NCBI GenBank assembly: GCA_964017195.1
Contig: OZ024897.1
Location: 35,561,536 to 35,625,535 of the forward strand
Direction of reading: 5' to 3'
From: Siderastrea radians
Taxonomy: Eukaryota; Cnidaria; Anthozoa; Scleractinia; Rhizangiidae
Length of the DNA: 64,000 nucleotides
The position numbers and the translations under genes were made by a program. Of the stretch, positions 18,505 through 30,124 are shown in pieces. Below the pieces are notes generated by a model. That model saw only the letters and a list, made by a program, of their open reading frames with translations. It had not been told where the DNA came from and ran no database searches. Numbering within the stretch: position 1 is the first letter of the stretch; every line of letters starts with the position of its first letter.

Positions 18505-19780
18505 GAAAATCCATTCATTTTTTTTCCACCTTTAAAGTGAATTGTATGTACATTTTTTCCAAAAGTTACATTCGACAGTTTTTTTAAGTTACCTTGTAAA
18601 TATAATTTATTGACCAGGACGGCGTTTCGTTGATTGTTGGTGTAATTCTTTTCCTTTTTCGTTTTTTCCCCTTTTTTTTACGTTGAAGTACTTGTAGGTT
18701 GGTTCAAAAATAGTACAGGTCGTGTGTGTAGACCCTGCTGTAATCAATCAGAACGAGCTTACTTTTTTCCAGCCAATCACGAGCAAATTTAACCCCAATA
18801 GCGACTTGGGTCGAGTGTGCGTTCACGCGCTTTTTCACACTTGGCAGCGGTTGCCTGTTTTCCCGCGCTTGGCACCGGTTGCATGTTTTTTTTTTTTTTT
18901 TTTTAATACGTCGAGTTCTGATTGGTCAATGAAGTTATTTGTTTTTAGCTGTAAATATATCCGTTAAGTGTTTGGTAACAAACATAGCATAACAAGCAAT
19001 ACAAACTTACGTCATGATTTTTGCAATTAAAGCGTGAAAAACAGGTTTAATCTTATGTTGATATGCACACCGAGGTTTTTGTTCTCATTGAACAAATTTA
19101 ACGTACACATGCCTTCGTTAATAAAACATAGGCGCGCAATGCGCGCAGAGCCAAGGACATTTTTTTTTTACAATATGGTGAAATTCATCCTGCCAACCTA
19201 TGTGTTTTTACACTTCCAGTAAGTCCCATCCTAACGCCTCAGCCCCGCCTTCCGCAGCCCCTACCAAAAAATCTTGTGGTTGTCCTCCATAAAACCTGGT
19301 ATAATGATCGAACAGCGTGACTACGTGACAGTTAATTATAGCGTGACATCAAAAATGTAAAGAAACCGAAGAAAGTCGTCTGTTTCACTGTTCTTCAAAG
19401 ACAACATAGACAAAAACACTCACCGTCGAAAAATATTGCATGCATAATTTAGGCAAAGGTCAGTGAAAATTGAACAATTTTACTTCAGAAATAAAATGTA
19501 AGTTGCAGTTGAACCTCATAATTTCTTACTTCTACCGGTGAATATCCAATACGTTTCAGAGCTCATGGACGGTCAACTTTCGATAGGTGTCCATTTCGAC
19601 GCTCTGCGTGATTTGCGTGACACGCGACTCGCTTTACTTTGCTTTTAAAATTTGTTGGTTTTCAGACGTTCCAATCAACCGCCTACGTTCTACGTATTGT
19701 CAAAACAGGAGTGCCGTCAAATGTACGTTTCTTGTATCCACAAAATTTTCTTCGAAATCGGTTCGAACTAGTGTTTGTAT
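18505..19780. other. STYXL1 3' region and intergenic DNA, no gene seen
   Basis: This starts with the STYXL1 3'UTR. No perfect AATAAA was found in the first 150 bases, and AATATAATTTATTG near 18600 is the nearest A/T-rich candidate. A T-tract lies at about 18887-18904. No coding similarity was recognised. Confidence 0.4.
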
Positions 19781-19795
19781 GTGTAATCAAATGGT

Positions 19796-19925
19796 GACGA
19801 GTGAAATTAGGAAATAATTTCACGCGCGTTTTGTCAAAATTCTAATAATTTCCCGAGCCTTTAGGCGAGGGAAGTTATTAAAATTTTGACAAAACGCAAG
19901 TGAAATTATTTCCTAATTTCACGAG
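19796..19925. repeat. Palindrome forming a long hairpin
   Basis: TTAGGAAATAATTTCACGCG and the rest of the left arm pair with the right arm, ending CTAATTTCACGAG, around a GAGCCTTTAGGC centre near 19860. The arms are about 55 bases with few mismatches. It lies beside the left end of the fold-back element at 19944-20752. Confidence 0.7.
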
Positions 19926-19943
19926 TATACCATTTGATTACCC

Positions 19944-20752
19944 ATTAATATCATGGGTGACAAATTACACTCACAATCGTGGGGTTTTGACTTGTTTATC
20001 GCATCGAGAACTCCTTGAGCACTGAAACGGTTTAACGGTTAAAGTTCACATTTTTCTGAGTGAAATAATGAAAAAATCTTGTGACAAGTTTTTACCACGC
20101 TCTGACAATTTCGTGATTTTTGTAACCGACGGCAAAATACACCAGACTCTGAATTTTTACTTGAAAAGTACCAAAGCAAATCGCTTGGCAAAGGTTATCC
20201 GCGTTTTATCCGCGGCAAATTCACTGAATCGTGCACTACGTTGCTCCATCGAGCAAGGCTCAGAAGGCTTCACAAATACATTCAAATTACGCACAGCAAA
20301 CTTGTTTTAACGAAAGTAAACTTCGGAAGCAAATTTGTATTTAAAAACTGACCTTTATTCCATTCGAAGAAGTGCCCAAATCCACTGAATTACTTCTCTG
20401 AGTTCGCGGTCAATCACTCGATCGCTGCACCTGGCTCGCCGTTCAAAAATTTTCGCTGTGACACTCAAAAATAATCTCTTCTTTTTAACTCGCAGGTGAT
20501 TTCTGAGAAGTTCAGTCAATTAAAAGTCAAAATTTACAGATTACCAATTGTGTCCTCAATGAATATTTCCAGAATTGCTCTAGTTCTGCACAAAACATCA
20601 TCATTAACCTCAACGCCCTATGTCTTGGCGCTGGGCTATAGACCCGTTGCCATGGCAATTTTGTAATTTCACATGTGAAATTATAAATTAACGCTGAAAT
20701 TTCGCGCCAAAATTAAGGAGTAATTTGTCACCCATGATATTAATATTAAAAC
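19944..20752. mobile_element. MITE with ATTAATATCATGGGTGACAA ends
   Basis: ATTAATATCATGGGTGACAA (about 19945) and its inverse TTGTCACCCATGATATTAAT (about 20728-20748) bound an 800-base segment. No transposase was seen. The ORFs inside have no recognisable similarity. Confidence 0.6.
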
Positions 20753-21209
20753 ATGGCTAAAATAGTTTTGCAACTATATTTATTTCCTCTGTAGATTGAA
20801 GTTGCTTGCTTTGTAGTCAAGTCGGCTAAAATAATTTTCGTGTTTTTGCTTCGCAAATTGACCAAATCATGTTTACATTTGTAAATTTCCCAAGGTACAA
20901 AGTTATTTTTAGCTCACGTGTTTATTTTGGGTCTGAACCTTCAGCCGAATAAATTTCGTTTGCTTTGCCTTCGAACAGTACGAAAATGTTCAATTTCAGC
21001 TCGCTCTCACAAAACCTGCTCGCTTTCCAGTAGGTCCAAAAGGTCTCTATTAGAATGCTTTGTCACATATCTGTTGTTATTAATCTTGCGTTCGGCTCGA
21101 GATGTTTTCAGCATTGCGTTACATTCCGAAAGTTCAAATGAAAAGCAGCTGTCAACCATGCAAATTTGTTCAAGCTGCTTTGAATTATACGGTAAACAAC
21201 GGTTCTAAA

Positions 21210-21970
21210 GGCCGGGCCAAACGAGACCGAGAGTTGCCGAGAGTTGAAGAATGAGAGTTGTCCAAGAGTTTTCTTCAACTCTCGGTGGCTATCGTCCGCC
21301 CGGCCAAACGAGAACGATAGTTGACGAGAGTTCATCGCGTGACAAGACACGGCGTCAGCTGACCTTGTAGTCGCGCGACCTTGGCGTACGGCTAGCTGGC
21401 TATCCAGTGCAATGAATTTTTCACGCAAGCGAAAAGCTGCTGCGTGCTTATTGCTTATGTTCATTGGAAACACCTCATCGTGCGACCACCTTTTGGGTGG
21501 AGTTTTGCCAGTTTCCTTGGTTGCCGCCGCAGCTCTAAGGTGCGGGATTGCAGAAAAACGCCTCACACTCATTTGCATCTCATTGGGTAACAAAAGAATA
21601 ACAAAACAGCACATTTGTCATATGCCTCGTTCTTTTAAACTCTGAATTAATTTTCCGCAATCCCGCACCTCACTCCACCGCAGAGACTCCGAAGACATGG
21701 ACATCGACGCCATGTTGTTTGAGGTGTAGATTGAGCCGGCTATACTAAATGCAACAACTGCTGACCGCAAAACTCTCATGCAACTCTCAATCAAACGCGG
21801 GCCAAACGAGAGAAAACTCTCGGCGACTCTCCACAAAAATTTGAGCAGGTTCAAATTCGATGAGAGCGGGTGAGAGTCGCCGAGAGCGCATGAGACTTAA
21901 GGCCAAACGAGGTCGAGAGTTTGAACTCTCATCAACCCTCGGCACCTCTCACTCTCGTTTGGCCCCGGCT
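21210..21970. mobile_element. MITE with CCGGGCCAAACGAGA ends and ACTCTC subterminal repeats
   Basis: GGCCGGGCCAAACGAGAC at the left matches an inverted CTCTCGTTTGGCCCCGG at the right. Both ends are packed with repeats of GAGAGTTGCCGAGAG or its complement and further copies of GGCCAAACGAG (about 21300 and 21900). This is a terminal plus subterminal repeat architecture. No intact transposase frame was seen. Confidence 0.65.
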
Positions 21971-22483
21971 CAAAGCTAAAGATGCCCGGGTAACGGATGT
22001 TACTCCAATTCCTTGATCACCAGTGTAACTTGGATTTAATATTAGTTCCATTCAAGTTTTTCAGTTTTAAGAATAGCTAGCAACAAGCCGCGCAATTTCC
22101 GATTTTACTTTGCAATCCGTCTTGTATATAATTTCTGATATGTTTGTTGCTGTGGAAGTTTGTACCACGGCTTAGTAAACGCAGGACTAAAGTGCAAATA
22201 AAACCCTGCCAGACCTCAAGTATTTAAAACAGCGCATTCGAAGGAAAATTAAATAGTTCCTGTTGATCGAAGCTCGCCAATGCAAAACACTTCAAAGCCC
22301 GAGGGACGTACTCCTATAGTATAAGCTGTAAGGGTATGTGGTGCTGATAAGGTAAGAGTTTCAGTGTCCCGGTGCACACCCCCACCCACCGTCTCACAGA
22401 ACGTCCCTCCAGCTTCACAGACATCACAGACAGACGTCACAGACAGACGTATATCCTTGATTTTTAGGCTCTGACAGTAGCCA

Positions 22484-22510
22484 TATGACGTCACTAACGT
22501 GACGTCATTG
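22484..22510. promoter_or_regulatory. Twin CRE-like palindromes
   Basis: Two perfect TGACGTCA octamers (starting about 22486 and 22500) separated by a few bases and followed by ATTGGC (inverted CCAAT). CREB/ATF-type proteins bind TGACGTCA. It lies 2.3 kb upstream of MDH2, so a link to that gene is only possible, not shown. Confidence 0.35.
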
Positions 22511-22917
22511 GCTAAAAACGAACCATACAACCATACACAGTCACATTTTATGCTAACAAACAACTGACCAGCAATTAAAGGTCGATAACAGTAATTCTGA
22601 TTTTCCGACCAATCTTGCTCCTTGATTTCTTATTTCCTTTAGTTGTTTTTGTCCACGGTAACTTTGTGTTTTTCTCAGATACGCTAGTTGCGGCTACTAC
22701 ACGAGGAATTTTTTTGGCAACTTGCAACGCAACACCGTTGAGAGACGAGTTGCGGACGAAATCGTCCATGATGCAACACCCTGCTTCAACACCTGTCTCC
22801 CAACAAAAAAATGCGTCGCGAGTTGCAGGAAAAGTACACCAATCTTACTTTTCGTAACGTTGCGACGTACTTTGCAGAATTTGTCTAGCAATACTGTCGC
22901 GTCAGGCAAGATGGTCT

Positions 22918-23095
22918 GGGGTACCCTGGGTACCAGAGGTTTTTTCTCGCTAACTTCGGGCGAAATCGGCCGGAGGCCGAGCCGCGTCGACGCAACAAGC
23001 GGCGAAGCTGCGAGGTAAAACTTCGCGCGAGTCAATAGAGAACATAAGCCGCAACCGGAAACCGCGCAAGAAAAGCCTCTGGCATCCAGGGTAGG
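22918..23095. mobile_element. Short MITE, GTACCCTGGGTACCAGAGG ends
   Basis: The left end GTACCCTGGGTACCAGAGG and right end GCCTCTGGCATCCAGGGTA are inverted, with GC-rich interior (GGCGAAATCGGCCGGAGGCC). It is non-coding. Confidence 0.55.
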
Positions 23096-23147
23096 TCTGG
23101 GTCTGAGGTATCCGCAAGACCTCGGCAGTGTTGTCGTGAGCACGCGT

Positions 23148-23551
23148 AAGGGGCACCCAACGATAAAATTTTAGCAAAACACCCGAAGTGTCATTTTCTA
23201 CTTTCTTAGATTGTTTCAGAGCTTTTTAAATTGATGTTTTTGTAAGCTAATACAGGTTGATCTGTTCGGCGTTTTTAGCTGAAAGTTAAGGCCGAAGAGA
23301 ATTTAAGGAAACGAAATCCTATCCGCCAAAATTCAGAGCTGTTAAAGGCTGTCCGAAAATGCTAGCTGACCTTACTTAACACTCTAAACGACATATTTGT
23401 CCCTCTGAAAACAATAGGAATTATCCAGTCCCCTTCTTGCAAAAGTCTAAGGCGATGTTTCGCCAAAGAAATCTCTAGTTTTCACTTAAATCAAATCCGA
23501 TAAGGCCTGTCAAACAGACATTCTGGCGCAACGAACCGTTGGGTGCCCCTG
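23148..23551. mobile_element. MITE, CAGGGGCACCCAACG family, copy 2
   Basis: The ends AAGGGGCACCCAACG and CGTTGGGTGCCCCTG are flanked on both sides by ACGCGT (23142-23147 and 23552-23557). The interior matches the copy at 1737-2155 along its length. The two copies independently show 6-base duplications. Confidence 0.8.
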
Positions 23552-24149
23552 ACGCGTGCTGCCTGATTATGCGCATTTTTGCCTAAAAGAGAGAAGATGC
23601 ATTGCCCTATCGTAATCAAGATACTCAGTGGGGATAGCTCAGAATGACACAACAACAACAGTCCGTATTCAATTATCACTTGAAATCATGGAGGGCCATA
23701 TTAGCTTTGTTTGAAGAACAGTACTCTGTGTTTTCACTGCCGAATTGTTGCGATTGTTGTATACCTTACCTTTTTTAACTCTTACTGGGAATTTCCCAGC
23801 TGGCTGGCTGGTAGCCTGTGGCTGATTGATTCATAGATTGATAAATTAGTTGATTAAGATTCAGTATATTGTGCCCCATTCTATGGCCAATAAAGAACAC
23901 GGATGATAGGACTGCAGTTACAAGACAGTTTTGAAAAAATATGTATTTACATGGGCTCCGGGTATTTACACTATTTAACTATTATTCCCCGAAGGCGAAG
24001 TAAATATTGGCGAATATTTACTGAGCCTGAGGCGAATAATTGTTTTAGTATAATTTTGAGATGTGGACATCAAAAAGTAAGAAAAAACGAGCCAGGTCAC
24101 TTAGCTTAGCAGCCGCGCCTTGAAATGTTATATTCACCATTTATAGTAC

Positions 24150-24530
24150 ATTTTCGATATAACGCGCGCTCTGATTGGTTGAAACAGCGTGCTTTATCAG
24201 AGTACAGATGCACGGAGTAGTCCGTGACGCCATTCTGCCCGCGCTGGCAAGCTGGAAACCTTTCTTGCGCGCTTGCAAGCTATAAAAAAAACTTGATTTC
24301 TTGCAATTAAAAGCCAGTTTCTTTAAAAATGTGAGCAAAGCTATATTATAAAACAAATAAAAAGCCAAAACCGTTCTTTGTTCTGTGACAAAGCACTCAA
24401 GGAAGTGAAGAGAGCACTCAAGAAGTAGGGAGAAGCACTCGCCTGCGGCTCGTGTTCACCCTACACTTCTTTCGTGCTCTCGTCACTTCATTGCGTGCTT
24501 TATCACAGAAAAAAGCACGGTATACTAATT
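24150..24530. repeat. Repeat around inverted GCGTGCTTTATCA words
   Basis: CGATATAACGCGCGCTCTGA, with GTGCTTTATCAGAG at about 24190 and GTGCTTTATCACAG at about 24495, plus several AAGCACTC copies between. It looks like a dispersed non-coding repeat. It ends about 330 bases before the MDH2 start codon. Confidence 0.4.
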
Positions 24531-24858
24531 AACAGGTACTGATACGACGGTGTCGAAATTCATGGAAGCGAACGTGTCGCTCCTTTGATGTGAATTTCTT
24601 TTCGGAGGCAAACATGTGAAGAAGAAAAAAAGGATTAGAACAAATGATTCTGCCTTCCTGCGCTGTGTTAGCGAGATCAAGAAATCATAGTTTGAAGTGC
24701 AATTTCCCTTCCGTTTTTCATTTCATTTCTGTTCCACTGAGAACACAGCTAGGGCCTGGAAACTAAGGCATGCGTACTGTTTACTACAGTCTCTTCGTCA
24801 AAATCTTGCATCGATCACAAAGATCTCGAACGATTCCGCGGAAAATAGGCCTTTTAAG

Positions 24859-27800
24859 ATGCTTTCAAGAACTGCATTTCGTTTACAGGGAGCCAGTAAA
24901 ACTATAAGGAGCTTTTCTGTGGCTTCTCAGGTATGTGTGATTCTTCTGAGGAGTTTCAACATTGCACACTGATGCAAGTCAATACGCGCGTACCCGTACA
25001 GTTGTAACAGTACAAAGCTAACATGGTACTCCTGCCGGGATCTGTAATGAGTATTTACTTTTATCTGTCATTTGCAGCACCAACAGAAAGTTGCTGTTCT
25101 GGGTGCTGCTGGAGGGATTGGTCAGCCTATGTCGCTGCTACTGAAACAATCGCCAGCCATCAGCCATTTGGCTTTGTACGATATAGTTAACACCCCAGGT
25201 AAAAGTGATGAATACTTGTTAATTTACCACTGTTCTCCACTCATGACACTTAATTAGTTAAGCTGGGCGAAAATGTGTGGCACACATCTTCCCTTCCTCT
25301 TGCTCAAGAGGCAGCTTAACCTATGAACTATGAAGTACCTGGTCGTTCGGGTGAAATAACTTTTAAAGTTGCCTGTGTAATGAATCTTAAATTGTTATTA
25401 GCTCACTTGATCGTTTGTATTGTCATTCAATGACATTTGTGCCTTGTCAAACACAATTCAGTTCCCATTAAAAACTCTGTTAAGCTTCTCTCTCAAATAC
25501 TCCCCCCCCCCCCCCCCCAATTTGCATGTCAGATTTTGTAATAAGTCCTCCTTACCCCATGGCCTGGAAGTGGTAAGAAGGAAAATACTCGTTGATTTGA
25601 AATGTTAGAGAAAGCACACATAAGTACTTCAAATATCAGAATGATCCCCAGGCAATATTAAGTAACTAATTAACTCCTGCAGACGGTCAAAGTCTACATC
25701 AATCATCTTTATAATTATTAGTTTCTGTCACATTGGGCAATTCCAGAAAATATCCATACACCACGACGGACGGCTTTTTGGAATTCCGAGGGCAAGGGGG
25801 GGTTCTTTGAACTGGAATTCTGAAGGCATAGGGGGGTACTTACATTTGGAATTCTGAAGGCATGGGGGGGTACTTACATTTGGAATTCTGAAGGCTTAAA
25901 ACTTTAAATTTTGTGGACGTTACCAGTTCGTAAATGAAGCACGACCGAACGACGCGACACTGATGACGACCGCGAAAGTGCAGGATACAAGAGAAGCATC
26001 CATAGATCTGGCATGTGTTGAAGAAAGCCGATAAAACTTGGGTTGTACATCAAATTCATGAATTTCTTGATGATGAATTTCAGATTAATAAAATACGAAC
26101 AGATCTTTGTTCGCGTATGTACTGTAAACATCGCTCTCGTCGGCTGGACGGCGAAAACTCGCACCAGTCCCTTGCTTCTTTATTTAGGAACGCCTGCTTG
26201 ATTTTGTACTTTGAGAGAGACACAAAAATACAAAAATATGCCCAGCAAGAAATTGGATTGGGCGCGACTGCTGACCCTGCAGGCTCAAATTCAATATGGC
26301 GGATGTGTCAGAGCACGCGATCGCCTTCGATCGTAATATCTTCCGAGTGTACAAACTTATATCACACAATATTTTTATTTTAATGTTCTGTAGCAGTTTG
26401 GTATAATGTAAAATTTCAGTAGGTTGTAGCTGTTGCACAAAGATAAGCAGAAATCATTTTTTTTTCCAATTTTTTCCCACAAAAGTGGAGTGATGTGAAA
26501 CCGATTGACGTAAAATAGCCCAAGTTAGGCATTTTGTGAACACATTTGGTAATTCCGAAGGGTTTGAGGAAAAAAGGGAAATTCCGAGGGGGAGGGGGGG
26601 TTAACGATTATGGAATTCTGAGGGCATGGGGGGGTAACGCATTTTGGAATTTCCGAAGGCAAGGGGGGGTTAAAATATTGAAGCCGTCCGTCGTGGTGTA
26701 TGGATATTTTCTGGAATTGCCCATTATAAAGAACTTGGATTTTAATCCGCACAAGTGTCACTGAGTAAAGTAGGTTTGAGGTCCAGTCATACATGTACTT
26801 GATACACAACTCGTTTTTTGTCATGTTTTAATTAGTGGTGTAATCTATAGAACTTTGGAAAAGCTAATTTGCACTTTGTTTTGAACTGATAGTTTAAAAT
26901 AACCCTAGTCTCTATTAAGTCTCTCTTCTTGTGGCTAAGAAGGACATAAGCCCTGGAGGTTTTATAGAGCTTTAAGGACAGTAGTTGTATTTCACAGAAG
27001 GTCTTTGTCTGAATGAGCTGGTGAACTTTTGTTGCACATTTGACTGGCTATTTAACATGTTTAATGATCTGATTCAAACATGGAATTTCTGCACGCAGTG
27101 CATGGTTACATTATAGTAATGTATGAACTCTGAGAATACGTTCATGTTTAACCCTTTAAGCCCCAAGAGTGACAAGCATCTAATTTCTCCTAACATTATC
27201 ACTAGTTGATCATATATATATGGGTCATGAGAATAAAGGAAATGAGTAAAAGAAAAGATGTTTACTGAGTATATCAGTAATAACAGATGGAAGTCGATTG
27301 AACAAGACTTTAAGTTTCTTACCATAACAGTTTAATAATGTTTTTGTCCATTTTACCCCCTAGGTGTTGTAGCTGATATCAGCCATATTTGTACACCCGC
27401 CAAAGTAAGTAACACTGAATATTTTTATCAATATTAACACAGGATTTGGAACTGATCTTTTTGCTGGGTTTGTTTTTTTAAGGTAACAAGTCATCAAGGT
27501 CCTGATGATCTCAAGGGTGCCTTGGATGGCTGTGCTGCTGTAGTTATTCCTGCTGGTGTCCCCAGGAAGCCAGGTACTGTTAAGAAAATTGAGTACCGTA
27601 AACACCGGCGTATAAGCCGCACCTTTTTACCCTAAAACTTCGCTAAAAATCGGGGGTGCGGCTTATCTGCAAGAACATCTGGGAAAAAATTTGTAATTTT
27701 CCTTGAATCATCCCCAAAACACCAAAATAAAGTCAAAACGGTTCCACGCTATCTTCGAGAACTTGCGTGGCCCACTGTTTCTCCGTTGTTGACAACTTTG

Positions 27801-30090
27801 ATGGCAAATTTGTCAAAGCAATTATCGAATTCCCTTTCACAGGCGAGTTTGTCACCGATGGATGGCTTCCAAATATCCTTATAAAAATAGAAGCCAAGAA
27901 CAGCTGAAGAAATCTCTGAAACCTTCATTTCAGTTTGCTTTGCGAATGAACGAGGCGACAACACTTGTTACCAGTTTTCTCTCTTCTCATCAAATGCCTG
28001 GCTACTAAGCCAGGATACGCAACCGAACGGCCGAATGAACTTACTCACAAATTTTCCGACTTCAATAGCTTTAACTGGAAAAATGCTGGGGAAAAGTACA
28101 TCGGGGAAAGTGGTCTTGTGTTCAAGTACGCTTACATAACTTTTTGATACTTGTTTTAAGGATTAAAATGTGTGTTCGAGTCTTATTCAGACTACACCCG
28201 TAGTTAAGAAGGACTTAACTTCAGCCAATATGTTCATTAAATGAAATGACTCGGTTATGAATTTTTGACAAAAATTTTTTTTCAAAATCTTGAGCTTCTA
28301 AACTCGGTGTGCGGCTTATCTGCGAGTGCGGCTTATACGCCGGTGTTTACGGTAGTAAAACAGTTATTTGAGGTCATTTAAACACACATGGAAATGAACT
28401 TTGTATTGGCCAGTTTACGTGCTACAATTTGTTGGCCCAATTTGTCTGCCCCAGAGTATCGGAGTGCAAACCTACTTACCGTATTTACTCGATTAAATGC
28501 TGCGGCGTTTATTGAATTTTTAGCGTTTGGGATGCGGCGTTTATTCGAGGACGGCATTTATTTCAAAATCATCAGTGCTCGAACTTAACAGTCGTCCACT
28601 AGTCCAAAACGAGTAGTATTTTTTGTCACTAGTCCTCTGGATGAGTAAAGTTACAGTTCTCCAATAAATAATTGCTTTTGTATCGTACTAAAAAGGGCTA
28701 AAAGTGTCAAAGCAAACGAAGAATTTCTGAAAACGAACGTTTCAAAAACGACGAGCAAAAAATGCCAGGCATTCTCTTGGTAGGTAAAAGTCTGGGTCCT
28801 ACTCTGAAATGAAATACATCGTGGGATGCAACATGGCGGTTTTTCGTGTTTGCCCAACTTGATCGATCTTGATCGCATCTATATTTTCTTTCAAAATACA
28901 ATTTGTCGAAATGTCCAAACGAAAGCAAGTTCAAAGTTCACTGAATTCTTTCTTTGGAGGAAAGCAAGATCAAAAAATTAACGTGACACTTGCAACGCCT
29001 GCTGCAGCTCCGACCAAAAAAACACAGAAGTTTCAGGAATTGTGGAAAGAAAGGTACAAATGGCTCCAGATTGATGAAAAAGAAAACAAAATGAAACCGT
29101 TGACATGCTCATGAACATCTGCCTCAATGGTCCAAGTCCCGAGGACTTCACAGCTGAAAGAGCAGTTTTGCATTGGAACCAAACAACTCAAAGAATGCGA
29201 AGGCCTTGCTTAAAGGATCCATGACCTAAGCCTAAGACAGCAACGGAAATGATAGAACTGCTGCTGTTGCATGTATGTTGCAGTTCTTATGTGTAACCGG
29301 GAAGAAATTATTGTAATAAACTTATGTTGCTATGTACCACTTAAAAAATACTAATATTATATGGTTGTGTTTAATTATTTGATCATAGTTTGGCACATAT
29401 TTACTTGCAGACACAAATTACATACATGCAGGAAAAATGTAAAGAGTGACCAGTAGCTTTGCTCCTGGGACCAGTAAATTCTAAGCCTACTGGTCCTGTG
29501 GAAGACCAGACCGAAAAGTTAATTTCGAGCACTGATCACATTTCTTAAATCACTGACAACAATTTACGGTAAATCATTTGTAAATGTTATGTAAAACAGA
29601 AACATGTTTAAGGTTCCAATGTCTTGCTTTTTTGCTTAGATAGAATCACAATTGTCTGGCTTGTGATTTAAACAACGTTCAGAGAATTATTTTTCTTATA
29701 ATCCTTGAATAAACGCCACATTCTTCTGATTGGGTGCAGCGTTTATTCAAGGGTGGCGTTTATTGGTAATTTTGCTTCCATCTGTGGCGTTTAATCGAGG
29801 GAGGTATTTAATTGAGTAAATAGGGTACTGTTACAGCTTGCAGCTTATTAATTTTGCATCTGATTTGTTTTGTTTCCCAACCCAATATAAAACAATCCAG
29901 AAATAATTCTTATGTTTAACTTAATGGTTTTCTTAGTTTCACTCTAGCAAAGGTAAAACTTGACAGTCTTATTTTGGATAAATTCATAATTTTGTTAATT
30001 AAGTTTAACTGCACATGGGTTTATAGCAGTCGGTACTATTGTATCAGTTGATCAATTCTGCTGGGTAAATAAAGATTGTTATTATTATTA

Positions 30091-30124
<34 letters not shown>

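Larger units (their letters stand above)
28477..29827. mobile_element. Element with TACCGTATTTACTCGATTAA ends, split by a hAT
   Basis: The left end TACCGTATTTACTCGATTAA is answered by AGTAAATAGGGTA at the right. GCGTTTATTCGAGG and GGCGTTTAATCGAGG repeats lie just inside. The first bases of the ends resemble those of the element at 27594-28354, suggesting related families. A hAT element sits within it. Confidence 0.65.

Noticed and set aside
21108..21614. 168-codon minus-strand ORF
   Set aside because: It runs across the terminal arrays of a MITE, with no known domain.
22697..23177. Overlapping ORFs on both strands
   Set aside because: Frames span two short repeats and show no conserved motif.
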